Of a stretch of 64,000 nt of DNA, positions 1 through 8,235 are shown piece after piece; position 1 is the stretch's first letter, and each line of letters begins with the position of its first letter. The notes below the pieces were generated by a model that saw nothing but the letters and a program-made list of their open reading frames with translations, did not search any database and was not told the origin of the DNA. Source of the stretch: JBEIQE01 sp040376705 (GTDB lineage Bacteria > Pseudomonadota > Alphaproteobacteria > UBA2400); NCBI GenBank assembly GCA_040376705.1, contig JBEIQE010000010.1, positions 1 to 64,000 of the forward strand. The letters are read 5' to 3'. A program made the translations under genes and the position numbers.

Positions 1-32
1 GCATTTCCAAAGATGTGGTGGGCGCGACAGGG
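1..32 (-). repeat. Direct repeat copy of the tRNA-Val 3' end
   Basis: This 32-bp stretch is identical to 62-93, which holds the CCA end, the acceptor 3' strand and part of the T arm of the intact tRNA-Val plus its downstream flank. The copy continues into unrelated sequence at position 33, so it is not a second full tRNA. A perfect 16-bp palindrome (36-51) lies between the copies. It may be a partial tandem duplication or an attachment-site-like scar. The left end is cut by the window. Confidence 0.8.
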
Positions 33-35
33 CCA

Positions 36-51
36 GCTGCGCTAGCGCAGC
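36..51 (-). terminator. Perfect 16-bp palindrome downstream of tRNA-Val
   Basis: GCTGCGCTAGCGCAGC is fully self-complementary. It lies about 25 nt downstream of the tRNA-Val 3' end in the direction of transcription. It could fold as a GC-rich hairpin and end the tRNA transcript, but no clear U tract follows, so its role as a terminator is only inferred. Confidence 0.35.
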
Positions 52-76
52 GAAACAATATGCATTTCCAAAGATG

Positions 77-151
<75 letters not shown>

Positions 152-224
152 ATAGAGACAGGCCGCGTTGATAGCACCGAACGAGGCTTTTCTGCAACCC
201 CGTTTAGCTTATCGGCAGCCAGCG

Positions 225-806
225 CTAAGCTTCTGTTTTACCTGTGTAAAAGGCGGGCGCAAATTGGCGCACCACCTCGCCATCGGCTCTAAAGCCGTGG
301 CAGGTGTTGAGCAGCGGGAAGTTTTTGGGCTCGCCGCTCTCGCCTGCTGCCACGCGCTTCTCTTTCGCTTCACGCGAGATGATGGGGTAGATGGTCTGGA
401 ACGCGGTGGTGGCCACCGGCCCCAGCAGCTCGGTTAAATGGGTGCAGCCGTTCACGCCGCCCATGCGCTCTTTAATGGCCTTGGTCCAGCCCGGGCCAAT
501 CTTGAGGCCAACGATTTTGCCATAATCCGGCGCGATATGCGGGCAGGTAGTAGGGAAGGGCGAGTAGTCAGTTACCGCCTCAACAGCCTTTACCGTCAGC
601 GTATCGTCAAGCGTCAGGCGCAGCCACATCTCGTGCACCGGCAGACCGGCAGCAACCTCACCACGTGCATCGCTGGTGTAGTCGTAGGTTTTGCGATCAG
701 TGATATGGCCCTCGATATCCCACAGGCCATCAGTGCGGCGGTAGCCTTTACATTCAACCTGACGGCTGTGCTTATGATCGCGCGGTGCAGGGGGGGATAG
801 CGGCAT
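225..806 (-). CDS. DUF2889 domain-containing protein
   Basis: The 193-residue protein begins with a Pro-rich stretch and the family's familiar segment around residues 18-42 (ECKGYRRTDGLWDIEGHITD, then a Thr/Lys/Tyr run). The family is widespread in proteobacteria and has no established function. No signal peptide or membrane segment is visible, so it is probably cytosolic. The ATG at 806 is preceded by TGGAGC at a good distance. It reads in the same direction as the CorC-like gene upstream, about 47 bp away. The family assignment is by recognition, and function is unknown. Confidence 0.8.
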   Translation of the reverse strand: MPLSPPAPRDHKHSRQVECKGYRRTDGLWDIEGHITDRKTYDYTSDARGEVAAGLPVHEMWLRLTLDDTLTVKAVEAVTDYSPFPTTCPHIAPDYGKIVGLKIGPGWTKAIKERMGGVNGCTHLTELLGPVATTAFQTIYPIISREAKEKRVAAGESGEPKNFPLLNTCHGFRADGEVVRQFAPAFYTGKTEA

Positions 807-853
807 GAGAGCTCCAGTTACTTAAACGTAATATGGGCTAAAACCACTAAAGC

Positions 854-2152
854 TCAAGTCCCCGTATCGCTGCCATGCCGCTCATTGCGGCCCAAAGGCC
901 AGACGCGCAGCTGCGTGACCTGGTTACGCAGACGGCGGATAATCTCGAAGCGGAAGCCATGGAATTCAAACGTCTGGCCAATTTCGGGCACGCGGCGCGC
1001 CTCATGCAGCACCAGGCCAGCAATGGTTGCGGCATCGCTTTCCGGCAGGCTCCATTCAAACTGGCGGTTCAGCTCACGCAGGGTTACACCACCATCAATC
1101 AGGAAAGAGCCGTTGGGCTGGCGGATCACCCCGGGCAGGTCGCTATCGGTTTCATCGCCGATGTCGCCCACAATTTCCTCAAGAATATCCTCAAGTGTCA
1201 CGATGCCCTGCAGGCCACCATATTCATCCACGACCAGTGCAAAGTGTTCGCGCCGTGCACGGAACGCCTGTAGCTGCTCGAGCAGATTGGTCGATTCAGG
1301 AATGAACCACGGTTTGGTAGCAACCTTGGCCATGTCGATCTGCTCAAGATCGCCGCCCACACGCTGGATTTCTTTCAGCAGCGCTTTAGCATGCAGCACA
1401 CCGATGATGTTTTCAGGAGCGCTTTTCCATAGCGGAATACGGGTAAAGCCGGTCTCGAGGGCCTGTTCCACAATCTGTGTAGCGGGCAGGCTGGCATCTA
1501 CCGTATCGAGATTACGTCGATGGGTCATGATGTTTTTGACTTCGACATTGCTCAGGTCGAGGATCGAGCGCAACATTGCGCGCTCCTGCGCTACATCTTC
1601 ATCCGGCCCGCGATGCAGGTCAATCGCACCTTTCAGCTCATCGGCGTTAGAGGATACTGCAATTTCATTGGGATTGGCGCGACACAGAATGAGGATACCG
1701 CGTACGAGCGAGATAATACCCCATGTAAGGGGGGTAAGAATCCACATGAGAAAACGCATGATTGGCGCCACAGCCAGTGTGGCTGCTAGCGAATGATGGA
1801 TGGCAAAAGTTTTTGGCAGAACTTCCGAGAAGATGAGCAGCGTTACTGTAATCAGAAGCGTTGCAAAAACAGCGCCAGCACCGCTATCGCCCTCAAACAC
1901 CTGTGTAAGCATGGCGGTTGCGGTGGCCGCAGCCGCAGTGTTGACCATGTTGTTGCCAACCAGCAATGTGCTGAGGAGTTTTTCTTTCTGTTCGCGTAAC
2001 GAATAGGCCAGCTTGGCTCTGTGGTTACCCTCTTGCCCCAGCTGGTGCAGACGTGCACGTGAGGCGGTGGTAATGGCCGTCTCAGTACCAGAGAAGAAGG
2101 CTGAGAGTATTTGTAAGAAAATGATGATGAGTGCGTAATGCCAGATTTCCAT
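854..2152 (-). CDS. CNNM/CorC-family membrane protein (DUF21, CBS pair, CorC_HlyC)
   Basis: The 432-residue protein has the full architecture of the family. An N-terminal DUF21 domain with about four hydrophobic segments spans residues 1-160, followed by a CBS pair (about 205-330, including the typical segment VDEYGGLQGIVTLEDILEEI) and a C-terminal CorC_HlyC FAD-binding-like domain (about 345-420). Such proteins sit in the inner membrane and are linked to magnesium/cobalt efflux or tolerance; 'hemolysin' in older names is misleading. It starts two bases downstream of the aroB stop and is likely cotranscribed with aroK-aroB, an arrangement seen in other alphaproteobacteria. Confidence 0.9.
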   Translation of the reverse strand: MEIWHYALIIIFLQILSAFFSGTETAITTASRARLHQLGQEGNHRAKLAYSLREQKEKLLSTLLVGNNMVNTAAAATATAMLTQVFEGDSGAGAVFATLLITVTLLIFSEVLPKTFAIHHSLAATLAVAPIMRFLMWILTPLTWGIISLVRGILILCRANPNEIAVSSNADELKGAIDLHRGPDEDVAQERAMLRSILDLSNVEVKNIMTHRRNLDTVDASLPATQIVEQALETGFTRIPLWKSAPENIIGVLHAKALLKEIQRVGGDLEQIDMAKVATKPWFIPESTNLLEQLQAFRARREHFALVVDEYGGLQGIVTLEDILEEIVGDIGDETDSDLPGVIRQPNGSFLIDGGVTLRELNRQFEWSLPESDAATIAGLVLHEARRVPEIGQTFEFHGFRFEIIRRLRNQVTQLRVWPLGRNERHGSDTGT

Positions 2153-2154
2153 AT

Positions 2155-3264
2155 TTAATTCTCCTGTGTGCCAAGAACAGGGAGTACCTGTGCCGGGTCG
2201 ATACCGCGTGAAATGAAAGTCTGGCCGATGCCGCGGGCGAGAATGAAGGTCAGCTTGCCGTCTTCCACTTTTTTGTCGTGGTACATATGCTCAAGCAGCT
2301 TTTGGGGCGCGGTGTCCTTGCATGGCGTATCGGCGATGCTGGCTGGCATACCTACGCTCTTGAAGTGCGCGGCAAGATTGGGGGCCAACTCAGGGCTGCA
2401 CAAACCAAGGCGGGCCGAGAGCTCAAGCGCTAGTACCATGCCCACAGCCACAGCTTCGCCATGCAGCAGGCCTGCGCCATACCCAGCTTCGGCCTCCAGC
2501 GCATGGGCAAAAGTATGGCCAAAATTAAGCAACATGCGTGGGCCGCTCTCCAGCTCATCTGCTGCGACAATACGTGCTTTGGCAGCACAGCTATGAGCAA
2601 TTGCGTATTCGCGGGTGGTGTTATCGCCTGCCATCAGCTTCTCGCTATTGGCAAGGCACCAGTTGTAAAACTCGGCATCATCAATCAGGCCGTATTTGAT
2701 GATCTCGGCATAGCCTGCCAGCATTTCGCGGCGGGGCAGGGTGTTCAGCACATCAGTATCAATCAGCACGGCGCGGGGCTGGTGGAAGGCGCCGAGCAGG
2801 TTCTTGCCGTGGCGGGTGTTAATGCCGGTCTTGCCACCAACCGAGCTATCGACCTGCGCTAACAGCGTGGTTGGAATCTGGATGAAGTCCACCCCGCGCA
2901 GCACGGTAGCCGCAGCAAAGCCTGCCAGATCGCCTACCACGCCGCCACCTAAGGCGATTACCGTCACGCTGCGCTCCATCGCGCGGTCCAGCATCTGCTC
3001 GATCAAATCTTCAAAGCCCGCGAGGCTTTTGGTTTGCTCGCCGGTGGCGACCACAATAGGCTCGGCTACATCGATACTGCCAGCCTTTAGGCTGCTCACC
3101 AGATTCTCGAGATGCAGTTTGGCGACTGACTTATCGGTAATAATAATCGCGCGCGGGCTGCGTAATACGGGCTTGAGCACGCTGCCTGCCTGCTGCATCA
3201 GCCCCTGACCGATATGAATGTCATAACTACGGCCACCCAGGGCTACTTTAACGGTGCTGCTCAT
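2155..3264 (-). CDS. aroB: 3-dehydroquinate synthase
   Basis: The enzyme converts DAHP to 3-dehydroquinate, step two of the shikimate pathway, using NAD and a divalent metal. The 369-residue length is normal. Hallmarks are the NAD-binding segment IALGGGVVGDLAGFAA, the substrate and metal region TTLLAQVDSSVGGKTGIN, and the metal-binding stretch NFGHTFAHALEAE with the later HGEAVAVGM. Its ATG overlaps the aroK stop (ATGA type), so the two are translationally coupled. Cytosolic. Confidence 0.97.
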   Translation of the reverse strand: MSSTVKVALGGRSYDIHIGQGLMQQAGSVLKPVLRSPRAIIITDKSVAKLHLENLVSSLKAGSIDVAEPIVVATGEQTKSLAGFEDLIEQMLDRAMERSVTVIALGGGVVGDLAGFAAATVLRGVDFIQIPTTLLAQVDSSVGGKTGINTRHGKNLLGAFHQPRAVLIDTDVLNTLPRREMLAGYAEIIKYGLIDDAEFYNWCLANSEKLMAGDNTTREYAIAHSCAAKARIVAADELESGPRMLLNFGHTFAHALEAEAGYGAGLLHGEAVAVGMVLALELSARLGLCSPELAPNLAAHFKSVGMPASIADTPCKDTAPQKLLEHMYHDKKVEDGKLTFILARGIGQTFISRGIDPAQVLPVLGTQEN

Positions 3265-3821
3265 GCTGTGTGCTCCAGATGATTTTGTAAGGCGCTTAAA
3301 ACGCGTTTAACGGTATGTGCAATCGGGCTATCGTCGACGGTGATGATCAGGTCGGCGGTGCTGTAAGTGGCTTCGCGCGCCGCCAGTAGCGCTGTGAGTT
3401 TGCCAGCGGGGTCATCGCCCTGCAGCAGCGGGCGGCTGGTATTACCAGCCGTGCGCTTGACCAGCAGGCTGACATCTGCCTTCAGCCAGATGGAGAGGCC
3501 GTTTTGTTTGATCAGATCGTGGTTGCGCGGCTGCACAAATGCCCCGCCGCCAGTGGCCAGTACATGCGCATCTGGCCGCAGCAAAAAGCGCTTGAGGGTT
3601 TCGTGCTCAAGGTCGCGGAAGGCAGCTTCGCCCTGTTTGGCAAAAATATCCGGGATGCTCTGGTGGGTGGTGGCTTCAATTTCCACATCGGTATCGGCAA
3701 AGGGCAGGCCCAGTTTTTGGGCCAGCGCGTGGCCCACAGAGCTTTTGCCAGCCCCCATCATACCTACCAGAACCAGGGTGCGGGTGGGCTTCAGGGCCGG
3801 ATTTTTTGGTAAGTCGCTCAT
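3261..3821 (-). CDS. aroK: Shikimate kinase
   Basis: The kinase phosphorylates shikimate with ATP. With the ATG at 3821 (MSDLPKNP) it has 186 residues. The P-loop GMMGAGKSSVG is followed by the shikimate-binding DTDVEIE and the GGGAFV segment. An in-frame start at 3869 would add 16 residues without resemblance to the family and would almost meet the divergent gene at 3875, so 3821 is preferred; neither start has a strong ribosome binding site. It overlaps aroB by four bases and forms an aroK-aroB-corC-like unit. Confidence 0.93.
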   Translation of the reverse strand: MSDLPKNPALKPTRTLVLVGMMGAGKSSVGHALAQKLGLPFADTDVEIEATTHQSIPDIFAKQGEAAFRDLEHETLKRFLLRPDAHVLATGGGAFVQPRNHDLIKQNGLSIWLKADVSLLVKRTAGNTSRPLLQGDDPAGKLTALLAAREATYSTADLIITVDDSPIAHTVKRVLSALQNHLEHTA

Positions 3822-3874
3822 TCTGCGGCGAAAATAGCAATAGCCTTGGCCCGTGCCAATGCTATTCATAGGGC

Positions 3875-4069
3875 ATGAGCAAACATCGTCATCGTTCCCA
3901 TTATCAGGGAAATACCGGAAACCCGCTCGGGACCATCATCAAGTATCTGGCCCTGCTGGTTATATTGGCTGGCGTCGGGGGAGTAACCTGGCTGGCTCTT
4001 ACGCCTATGGACGCGCCCACCAAAGAGGTAGTGCGCGCCGTGCCCAGTGAGCAGCTTGGCCCCACCTAA
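3875..4069 (+). CDS. Small single-pass membrane protein, uncharacterised
   Basis: The 64-residue protein has a basic, His-rich N-terminus (MSKHRHRSHYQGN), one hydrophobic helix at about residues 20-42 and a short polar tail. It is divergent from aroK and overlaps the xerD start by 23 bases, which suggests coupled expression with xerD. Small proteins of this shape next to xerD occur in other alphaproteobacteria, but I know of no function. The overlap and sensible composition make it more likely real than not. Confidence 0.65.
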   Translation: MSKHRHRSHYQGNTGNPLGTIIKYLALLVILAGVGGVTWLALTPMDAPTKEVVRAVPSEQLGPT

Positions 4070-5021
4070 GCCAGCTGCACGCAAACGGGGCCGTCCATTA
4101 GGGGCGGCTGTACCCGTGCCCCCTGTTCTGGATGCTTTTCTCGCTGCCATGGCGGCTGAGCGTGGCACAGCGCGCGCTACGATTAGCGCCTATAAGCGCG
4201 ATTTAATGGCTGTGCATGCCGTGGTGGGCGATCTGGCCACAGCCCGTAGCGATGACTTACGCGTATTCATTGGCAAGCAGACAGCAGCCGGTATGGATGC
4301 GCGCACCTTGCAGCGCCGCCTTTCGGCCCTGCGCCAGTTCTATAAGTTTTTGCTGACCGAGAACATCATTACAGCTGATCCGACCGCCGGGCTTGAATCG
4401 CCGCGCCTTGGCCGCCGCCTGCCGGGTGTGCTGAGTGAGGCTGAGGTGATTAGCCTGCTTGATACCGCAGCTGCCAATAAAAGTGATGAGGGCTTACGTT
4501 TAAGCGCATTGTTAGAACTACTCTACGCCACTGGCCTGCGTGTGAGCGAACTGGTGGGCCTGCCCATGGCCGCGCTTGAGCAGGCAGGCCAGCTGGTGCG
4601 TGTGAAGGGCAAAGGCGGCAAAGAGCGCATGGTGCCGCTTACCGGCCCTGCGCGTGAGGCGATTGTCACATATATGCAGGCACGCCCGCGCTTTTTGGGT
4701 AGTAAACCCAGCGCTACAGCACAGCGGGTCTTATTCCCGTCAAACGGTGGTACTGGCGCGCTCACCCGTCAGCGCTTTGGCCAGCTGCTGAAAGAGCTGG
4801 CAGTAAATGCGGGGATCATGCCCAGCAAGGTCAGCCCGCATAAGCTGCGGCATGCTTTTGCTACGCATCTGCTTAGCCATGGGGCTGACTTGCGCTCGGT
4901 GCAAAAGCTGCTCGGGCATAGTGATATTGCCACCACACAGATTTACACTCATGTGCTTTCAGAGCGTTTAGTGAGTGCGCTTGAGAAGCACCCGCTAGCG
5001 CGCCAGCGTAAAAAGGGTTAA
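4047..5021 (+). CDS. xerD: Site-specific tyrosine recombinase XerD
   Basis: XerD acts with XerC at dif to resolve chromosome dimers. The 324-residue protein has an N-terminal SAM-like core-binding domain (about 28-115) and a C-terminal catalytic domain. The catalytic residues are visible: Arg165 in ATGLRVSEL, His265 and Arg268 in HKLRHAFATH, the GH of LLGHSDIATT, and the nucleophile Tyr in QIYTHV. The start is GTG at 4047 inside the preceding small gene. The basic, Pro-rich N-terminal 25 residues are an extension. XerC is not in the window; XerD rather than XerC is chosen on overall resemblance. Confidence 0.88.
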   Translation: MSSLAPPKPAARKRGRPLGAAVPVPPVLDAFLAAMAAERGTARATISAYKRDLMAVHAVVGDLATARSDDLRVFIGKQTAAGMDARTLQRRLSALRQFYKFLLTENIITADPTAGLESPRLGRRLPGVLSEAEVISLLDTAAANKSDEGLRLSALLELLYATGLRVSELVGLPMAALEQAGQLVRVKGKGGKERMVPLTGPAREAIVTYMQARPRFLGSKPSATAQRVLFPSNGGTGALTRQRFGQLLKELAVNAGIMPSKVSPHKLRHAFATHLLSHGADLRSVQKLLGHSDIATTQIYTHVLSERLVSALEKHPLARQRKKG

Positions 5022-5049
5022 ATTACGCTTCGTCAATCAGGAGCGACGC

Positions 5050-5370
5050 ATGATTCTTTCAACCCTCGAAAATCTTCCCGGTCTTACCATTACCCAGCAT
5101 CTGGGTATCGCCAGCGGTTCGACCGTGCGCTCCAAGCATTTTGGCCGCGATATCATGGCGGGCTTCAAGAACATCGTGGGCGGCGAGCTCAAGGGCTATA
5201 CCGAGCTGCTGAATGAATCGCGCCTGCAGGCTATCGAGCGCCTTAAAGAGCAGGCTGCCGGTATGGGGGCGGATGCTGTACTCAATATCCGCTTTGGTAC
5301 GTCTTCAATTGCGGCTGGTGCGGCCGAAGTGTTTGCTTATGGTACCGCCGTTAAAGTGAGCCGCGTTTAA
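5050..5370 (+). CDS. YbjQ/UPF0145 family protein (soluble)
   Basis: The 106-residue protein covers the whole YbjQ (DUF74) fold. It includes the conserved segments FGRDIMAGFKNIVGGELKGY and AAGMGADAVLNIRF. The family forms pentamers and has been called heavy-metal-binding on weak evidence; function is not settled. A good AGGAGC precedes the ATG. The stop overlaps the start of the next gene, which encodes a membrane-anchored version of the same fold, and an M48 protease follows. Confidence 0.88.
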   Translation: MILSTLENLPGLTITQHLGIASGSTVRSKHFGRDIMAGFKNIVGGELKGYTELLNESRLQAIERLKEQAAGMGADAVLNIRFGTSSIAAGAAEVFAYGTAVKVSRV

Positions 5371-5870
5371 TGGCAGATTTGTTCTTCATCTTCTGGGCTG
5401 TTATACCGCTTATCATCGGGTATGTGGTGGGCACGCTGCTGGAGCAGAAGCATTATGCCTCCATCCGCAAGCGTGAGCAGGAGATGCTTGATAAGGCGCT
5501 GGTTTTTAACCTCCCCAATGCCCCTATCATGGCGGGCGCGCCGCAGCTGCGCCTCGTCGCGGGCTCGGTAGTTGTATCGGTTGATGCGTTCAAGCGTATG
5601 GCAGCCAAGCTGCACTCCTTCTTTGGTGGGCGGGTAACGGCGTATGAAAGCCTGCTCGACCGCGGCCGCCGCGAAGCCATTTTGCGCATGCGCGAAAAGG
5701 CACACGAGCTGGGCGCTACCATGGTATTCGGCCTGCGCCTTGAAACATCGGGTATCAATAATGGCGATCCGCGCCTGACCACAGGTATTGAACTGATTGC
5801 TTATGGCACTGCTATTATCCCTGATTCTACAGTAACCGGCACCGCGGCGCCGTGGGGCACCAGAGCTTAG
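5370..5870 (+). CDS. YbjQ-like protein with N-terminal membrane anchor
   Basis: The 166-residue protein starts with one transmembrane helix (about 4-24), then a charged linker, then a diverged YbjQ-like domain (about 60-155) with FFGGRVTAYESLLDRGRREA and the alignable end IELIAYGTAI. It overlaps the upstream yjbQ-like stop at a single A and runs up to the protease gene, so the three are very likely one transcript. A soluble and an anchored copy side by side suggest a hetero-oligomer at the membrane; that is inference. Confidence 0.8.
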   Translation: MADLFFIFWAVIPLIIGYVVGTLLEQKHYASIRKREQEMLDKALVFNLPNAPIMAGAPQLRLVAGSVVVSVDAFKRMAAKLHSFFGGRVTAYESLLDRGRREAILRMREKAHELGATMVFGLRLETSGINNGDPRLTTGIELIAYGTAIIPDSTVTGTAAPWGTRA

Positions 5871-5872
5871 GC

Positions 5873-6715
5873 ATGGGGTATGAAAACCGCCTGCCGCCTG
5901 AGGGCATCAACGTCGGTAAAACCAATATACTGGCCGAGGTCTTCTGGCTGCTGATTGGCTTTGCCATCAGCGTTATCGGCCTTGTCATCTTTCTTTATCT
6001 GCTCGGTACGGTGCTGGCCTCTTACATTCCGTTCAGCTGGGAGCTGAAGCTGACACAAAGCTTCTCTCGCTATACCAGCGAGGCGCGCCAAGACCGGCGT
6101 TCGCAAACCTTACAAGAGATGGCCGATGCCATGGCCAAAGGCATGGACCTGCCCGAGGGTATGGTCTTTAACGTCAAGTACGTCGATGACGAAGAGGTGA
6201 ATGCCTACGCCACTGTAGGCGGCATCATCATGCTCCATCGCGGCCTGCTCGATCAGCTGCATAGTGAAAACGCTATCGCCATGGTGCTGGCGCATGAGAT
6301 GGCGCATATCATTCACCGCGACCCTGCGCAGGCGGTGGGTGGGCGGCTGTTGGTCTCTATCGCCATCAACCTGCTGGCTGGGGTCGTGGGGCTTGATGGG
6401 CTGGATAGTCTGGCCGGCACCACCAGTTCGCTGGCGCTGCTCACCTTCTCGCGTGAGGCCGAGCGGCGGGCCGATGTCACCGGCCTGCAGCTGGTGGGCA
6501 AGCGTTATGGCCATATGGGTGGCGTAGGGGAAGTTTACGAAAAACTGGCCGCCTATGAGGCCAGAACCGGCCTGAGCGTGCCCGAATTCATGGCCAGTCA
6601 CCCCGAAACCGCTGGCCGTACCGACACTTTGCGCGCAGAAGCGCAGAAAATGGGCATCCCCCTCGACGGGCCGTTAACACCTATACCCGCTGGCTTGCGT
6701 TTAGGCCGGAAATAG
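5873..6715 (+). CDS. M48-family zinc metallopeptidase
   Basis: The protein has a transmembrane segment at about residues 17-42 and the zinc motif HEMAH at about 141-145. The downstream third-ligand motif is FSREAERRADVTG. The topology resembles HtpX/Oma1-type membrane proteases that degrade damaged membrane proteins. I chose the ATG at 5873 (MGYENRLPPEGIN, 280 residues), since related proteins begin in this way; an upstream GTG at 5852 overlaps the previous gene. It is the last member of the YbjQ-YbjQ-M48 run. Confidence 0.88.
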   Translation: MGYENRLPPEGINVGKTNILAEVFWLLIGFAISVIGLVIFLYLLGTVLASYIPFSWELKLTQSFSRYTSEARQDRRSQTLQEMADAMAKGMDLPEGMVFNVKYVDDEEVNAYATVGGIIMLHRGLLDQLHSENAIAMVLAHEMAHIIHRDPAQAVGGRLLVSIAINLLAGVVGLDGLDSLAGTTSSLALLTFSREAERRADVTGLQLVGKRYGHMGGVGEVYEKLAAYEARTGLSVPEFMASHPETAGRTDTLRAEAQKMGIPLDGPLTPIPAGLRLGRK

Positions 6716-6729
6716 GCCATATCTGCCGC

Positions 6730-7680
6730 ATGTCGACCTTAGATTTTGAACAGCCGATTGCCGAGCTTGAGGCTAAAAAAGAAGAACTTCGCCGCCTGAC
6801 GGGTGCTGGCGATATGGACATTGCCGAAGAGGTTTCGCGCCTCGAGAAGAAGATCGAGCGTCTTCTGAAAGAAAATTATGCGCGCCTCACCCCCGCCCAG
6901 AAAGTGCAGGTGGCCCGCCACCCTAACCGCCCGCACGCGCAGGATTATATCGACGCGCTGATTACTGATTTCCAGCCGCTCGCCGGCGACCGCCACTTTG
7001 CCGAAGACCGCGCGATTGTGGGTGGTATTGGCCGTTTCAAGGGTCAGGCTGTGGTTATCATGGGTCAAGAGCGTGGCCATGATACCGAAACCCGTGTGAA
7101 GCATAACTTTGGCATGGCGCGCCCCGAGGGCTACCGCAAGGCGCAGCGCCTTATGGCTCTGGCCGACCGTTTTGGCCTTCCCATCATTACACTGGTTGAT
7201 ACCGCAGGTGCCTATCCCGGAGTTGGCGCTGAAGAGCGCGGTCAGGCCGAGGCGATTGCCAAGAGCATCGAGAGCTGCCTGCGCGCCGAAGTGCCAATTG
7301 TTACTGTGGTTATTGGTGAAGGTGGCTCGGGTGGTGCGATTGCAATTGCTACCGGCGATCGCATCTTCATGCTTGAGCACTCAATCTACTCTGTTATCTC
7401 GCCCGAAGGCTGCGCGTCCATTCTCTGGCGCTCGCCCACCCATGCGGTAGAAGCTGCGCAGGCGCTTAAGCTGACCGCGCAGGATCTCAAGCAGCTTGGT
7501 GTGATTGATGCCGTCATCGAAGAGCCGGTTGGTGGTGCACACCGCAACCGCAAGGACATGATCGAGCGTGTCGGTAACCAGATTGAAGCCGCACTGGCCG
7601 ATCTCTCGGGCCGCAACGTTGCTGCCCTCAAGCAGGAGCGGCGCCAGAAATTCCTCGGCATGGGCCAAAAGGGTCTCTAG
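6730..7680 (+). CDS. accA: Acetyl-CoA carboxylase carboxyltransferase subunit alpha
   Basis: AccA with AccD transfers the carboxyl group from biotin carboxyl carrier protein to acetyl-CoA to make malonyl-CoA for fatty acid synthesis. The 316-residue length is normal. It opens with the family's LDFEQPIAELEAKKEEL helix, followed by RPHAQDYID, the crotonase-fold region TLVDTAGAYPGVGAEERGQA, and GEGGSGGAIAI. It lies 14 bp after the M48 gene with a weak ribosome site. Its neighbours suggest no special role. Confidence 0.97.
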   Translation: MSTLDFEQPIAELEAKKEELRRLTGAGDMDIAEEVSRLEKKIERLLKENYARLTPAQKVQVARHPNRPHAQDYIDALITDFQPLAGDRHFAEDRAIVGGIGRFKGQAVVIMGQERGHDTETRVKHNFGMARPEGYRKAQRLMALADRFGLPIITLVDTAGAYPGVGAEERGQAEAIAKSIESCLRAEVPIVTVVIGEGGSGGAIAIATGDRIFMLEHSIYSVISPEGCASILWRSPTHAVEAAQALKLTAQDLKQLGVIDAVIEEPVGGAHRNRKDMIERVGNQIEAALADLSGRNVAALKQERRQKFLGMGQKGL

Positions 7681-7701
7681 CACGCTTTAAAAGGACATCT
7701 C

Positions 7702-8235
7702 TTGCGCACATTGATCATCCTCGTTGCTCTCATCGCCGGCTTTATCAGCGGCTGGCGTGAGCAGCACAAAGAGGGTAGTGAGCCTGTTGCGGGTATGCGC
7801 AGCGATTGCGCTTCAAACATCAGCACCGATAAAGTGGCCAGTTGGGCGGCTGAAGCTGTGGTGCGTGCCTATAACTTCAGGGTTGGCCAAGAGGCTGCTG
7901 TAACTTCCGACACATCATTGTTTTCTGCAGATGGCTGGAATGGCCTGATGAGCGCTGGCCGTAGCTCTGGTTTGCTGGGCAAGCAGGGGCTGAGTGCTGA
8001 TTATGGGGTTGATTACGTGAACCTGCAGGTTACGGGTGCGGTTGATGCCCAGCAGATTGATGCGGGCGGTAATGGTTATCCCAACGCCTGGTGGGTAGTT
8101 ATGCCTGTTACCATGGGCCCGGCTGGTGCCCGCCTTGCAGGCCCCATGAAGCTTGAGCTTTCGGTTGAGTGCAGCTCAGCCAAGTCAGCCATGCCCTTGG
8201 CAATCGACCAGTGGGTTATGTCGATAGCGAAGTGA
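7702..8235 (+). CDS. Uncharacterised secreted or membrane-anchored protein
   Basis: The 177-residue protein starts at TTG with AAAAGGAC about eight bases upstream. The N-terminus is a hydrophobic stretch (residues 2-16) that could be an uncleaved anchor or signal. The rest is soluble, with two cysteines in the mature part (CASN near residue 35 and VECSS near 160). I do not recognise a family. It follows accA by 21 bp and may be read through from it. It is convergent with rmuC, the stops being adjacent. Confidence 0.65.
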   Translation: MRTLIILVALIAGFISGWREQHKEGSEPVAGMRSDCASNISTDKVASWAAEAVVRAYNFRVGQEAAVTSDTSLFSADGWNGLMSAGRSSGLLGKQGLSADYGVDYVNLQVTGAVDAQQIDAGGNGYPNAWWVVMPVTMGPAGARLAGPMKLELSVECSSAKSAMPLAIDQWVMSIAK

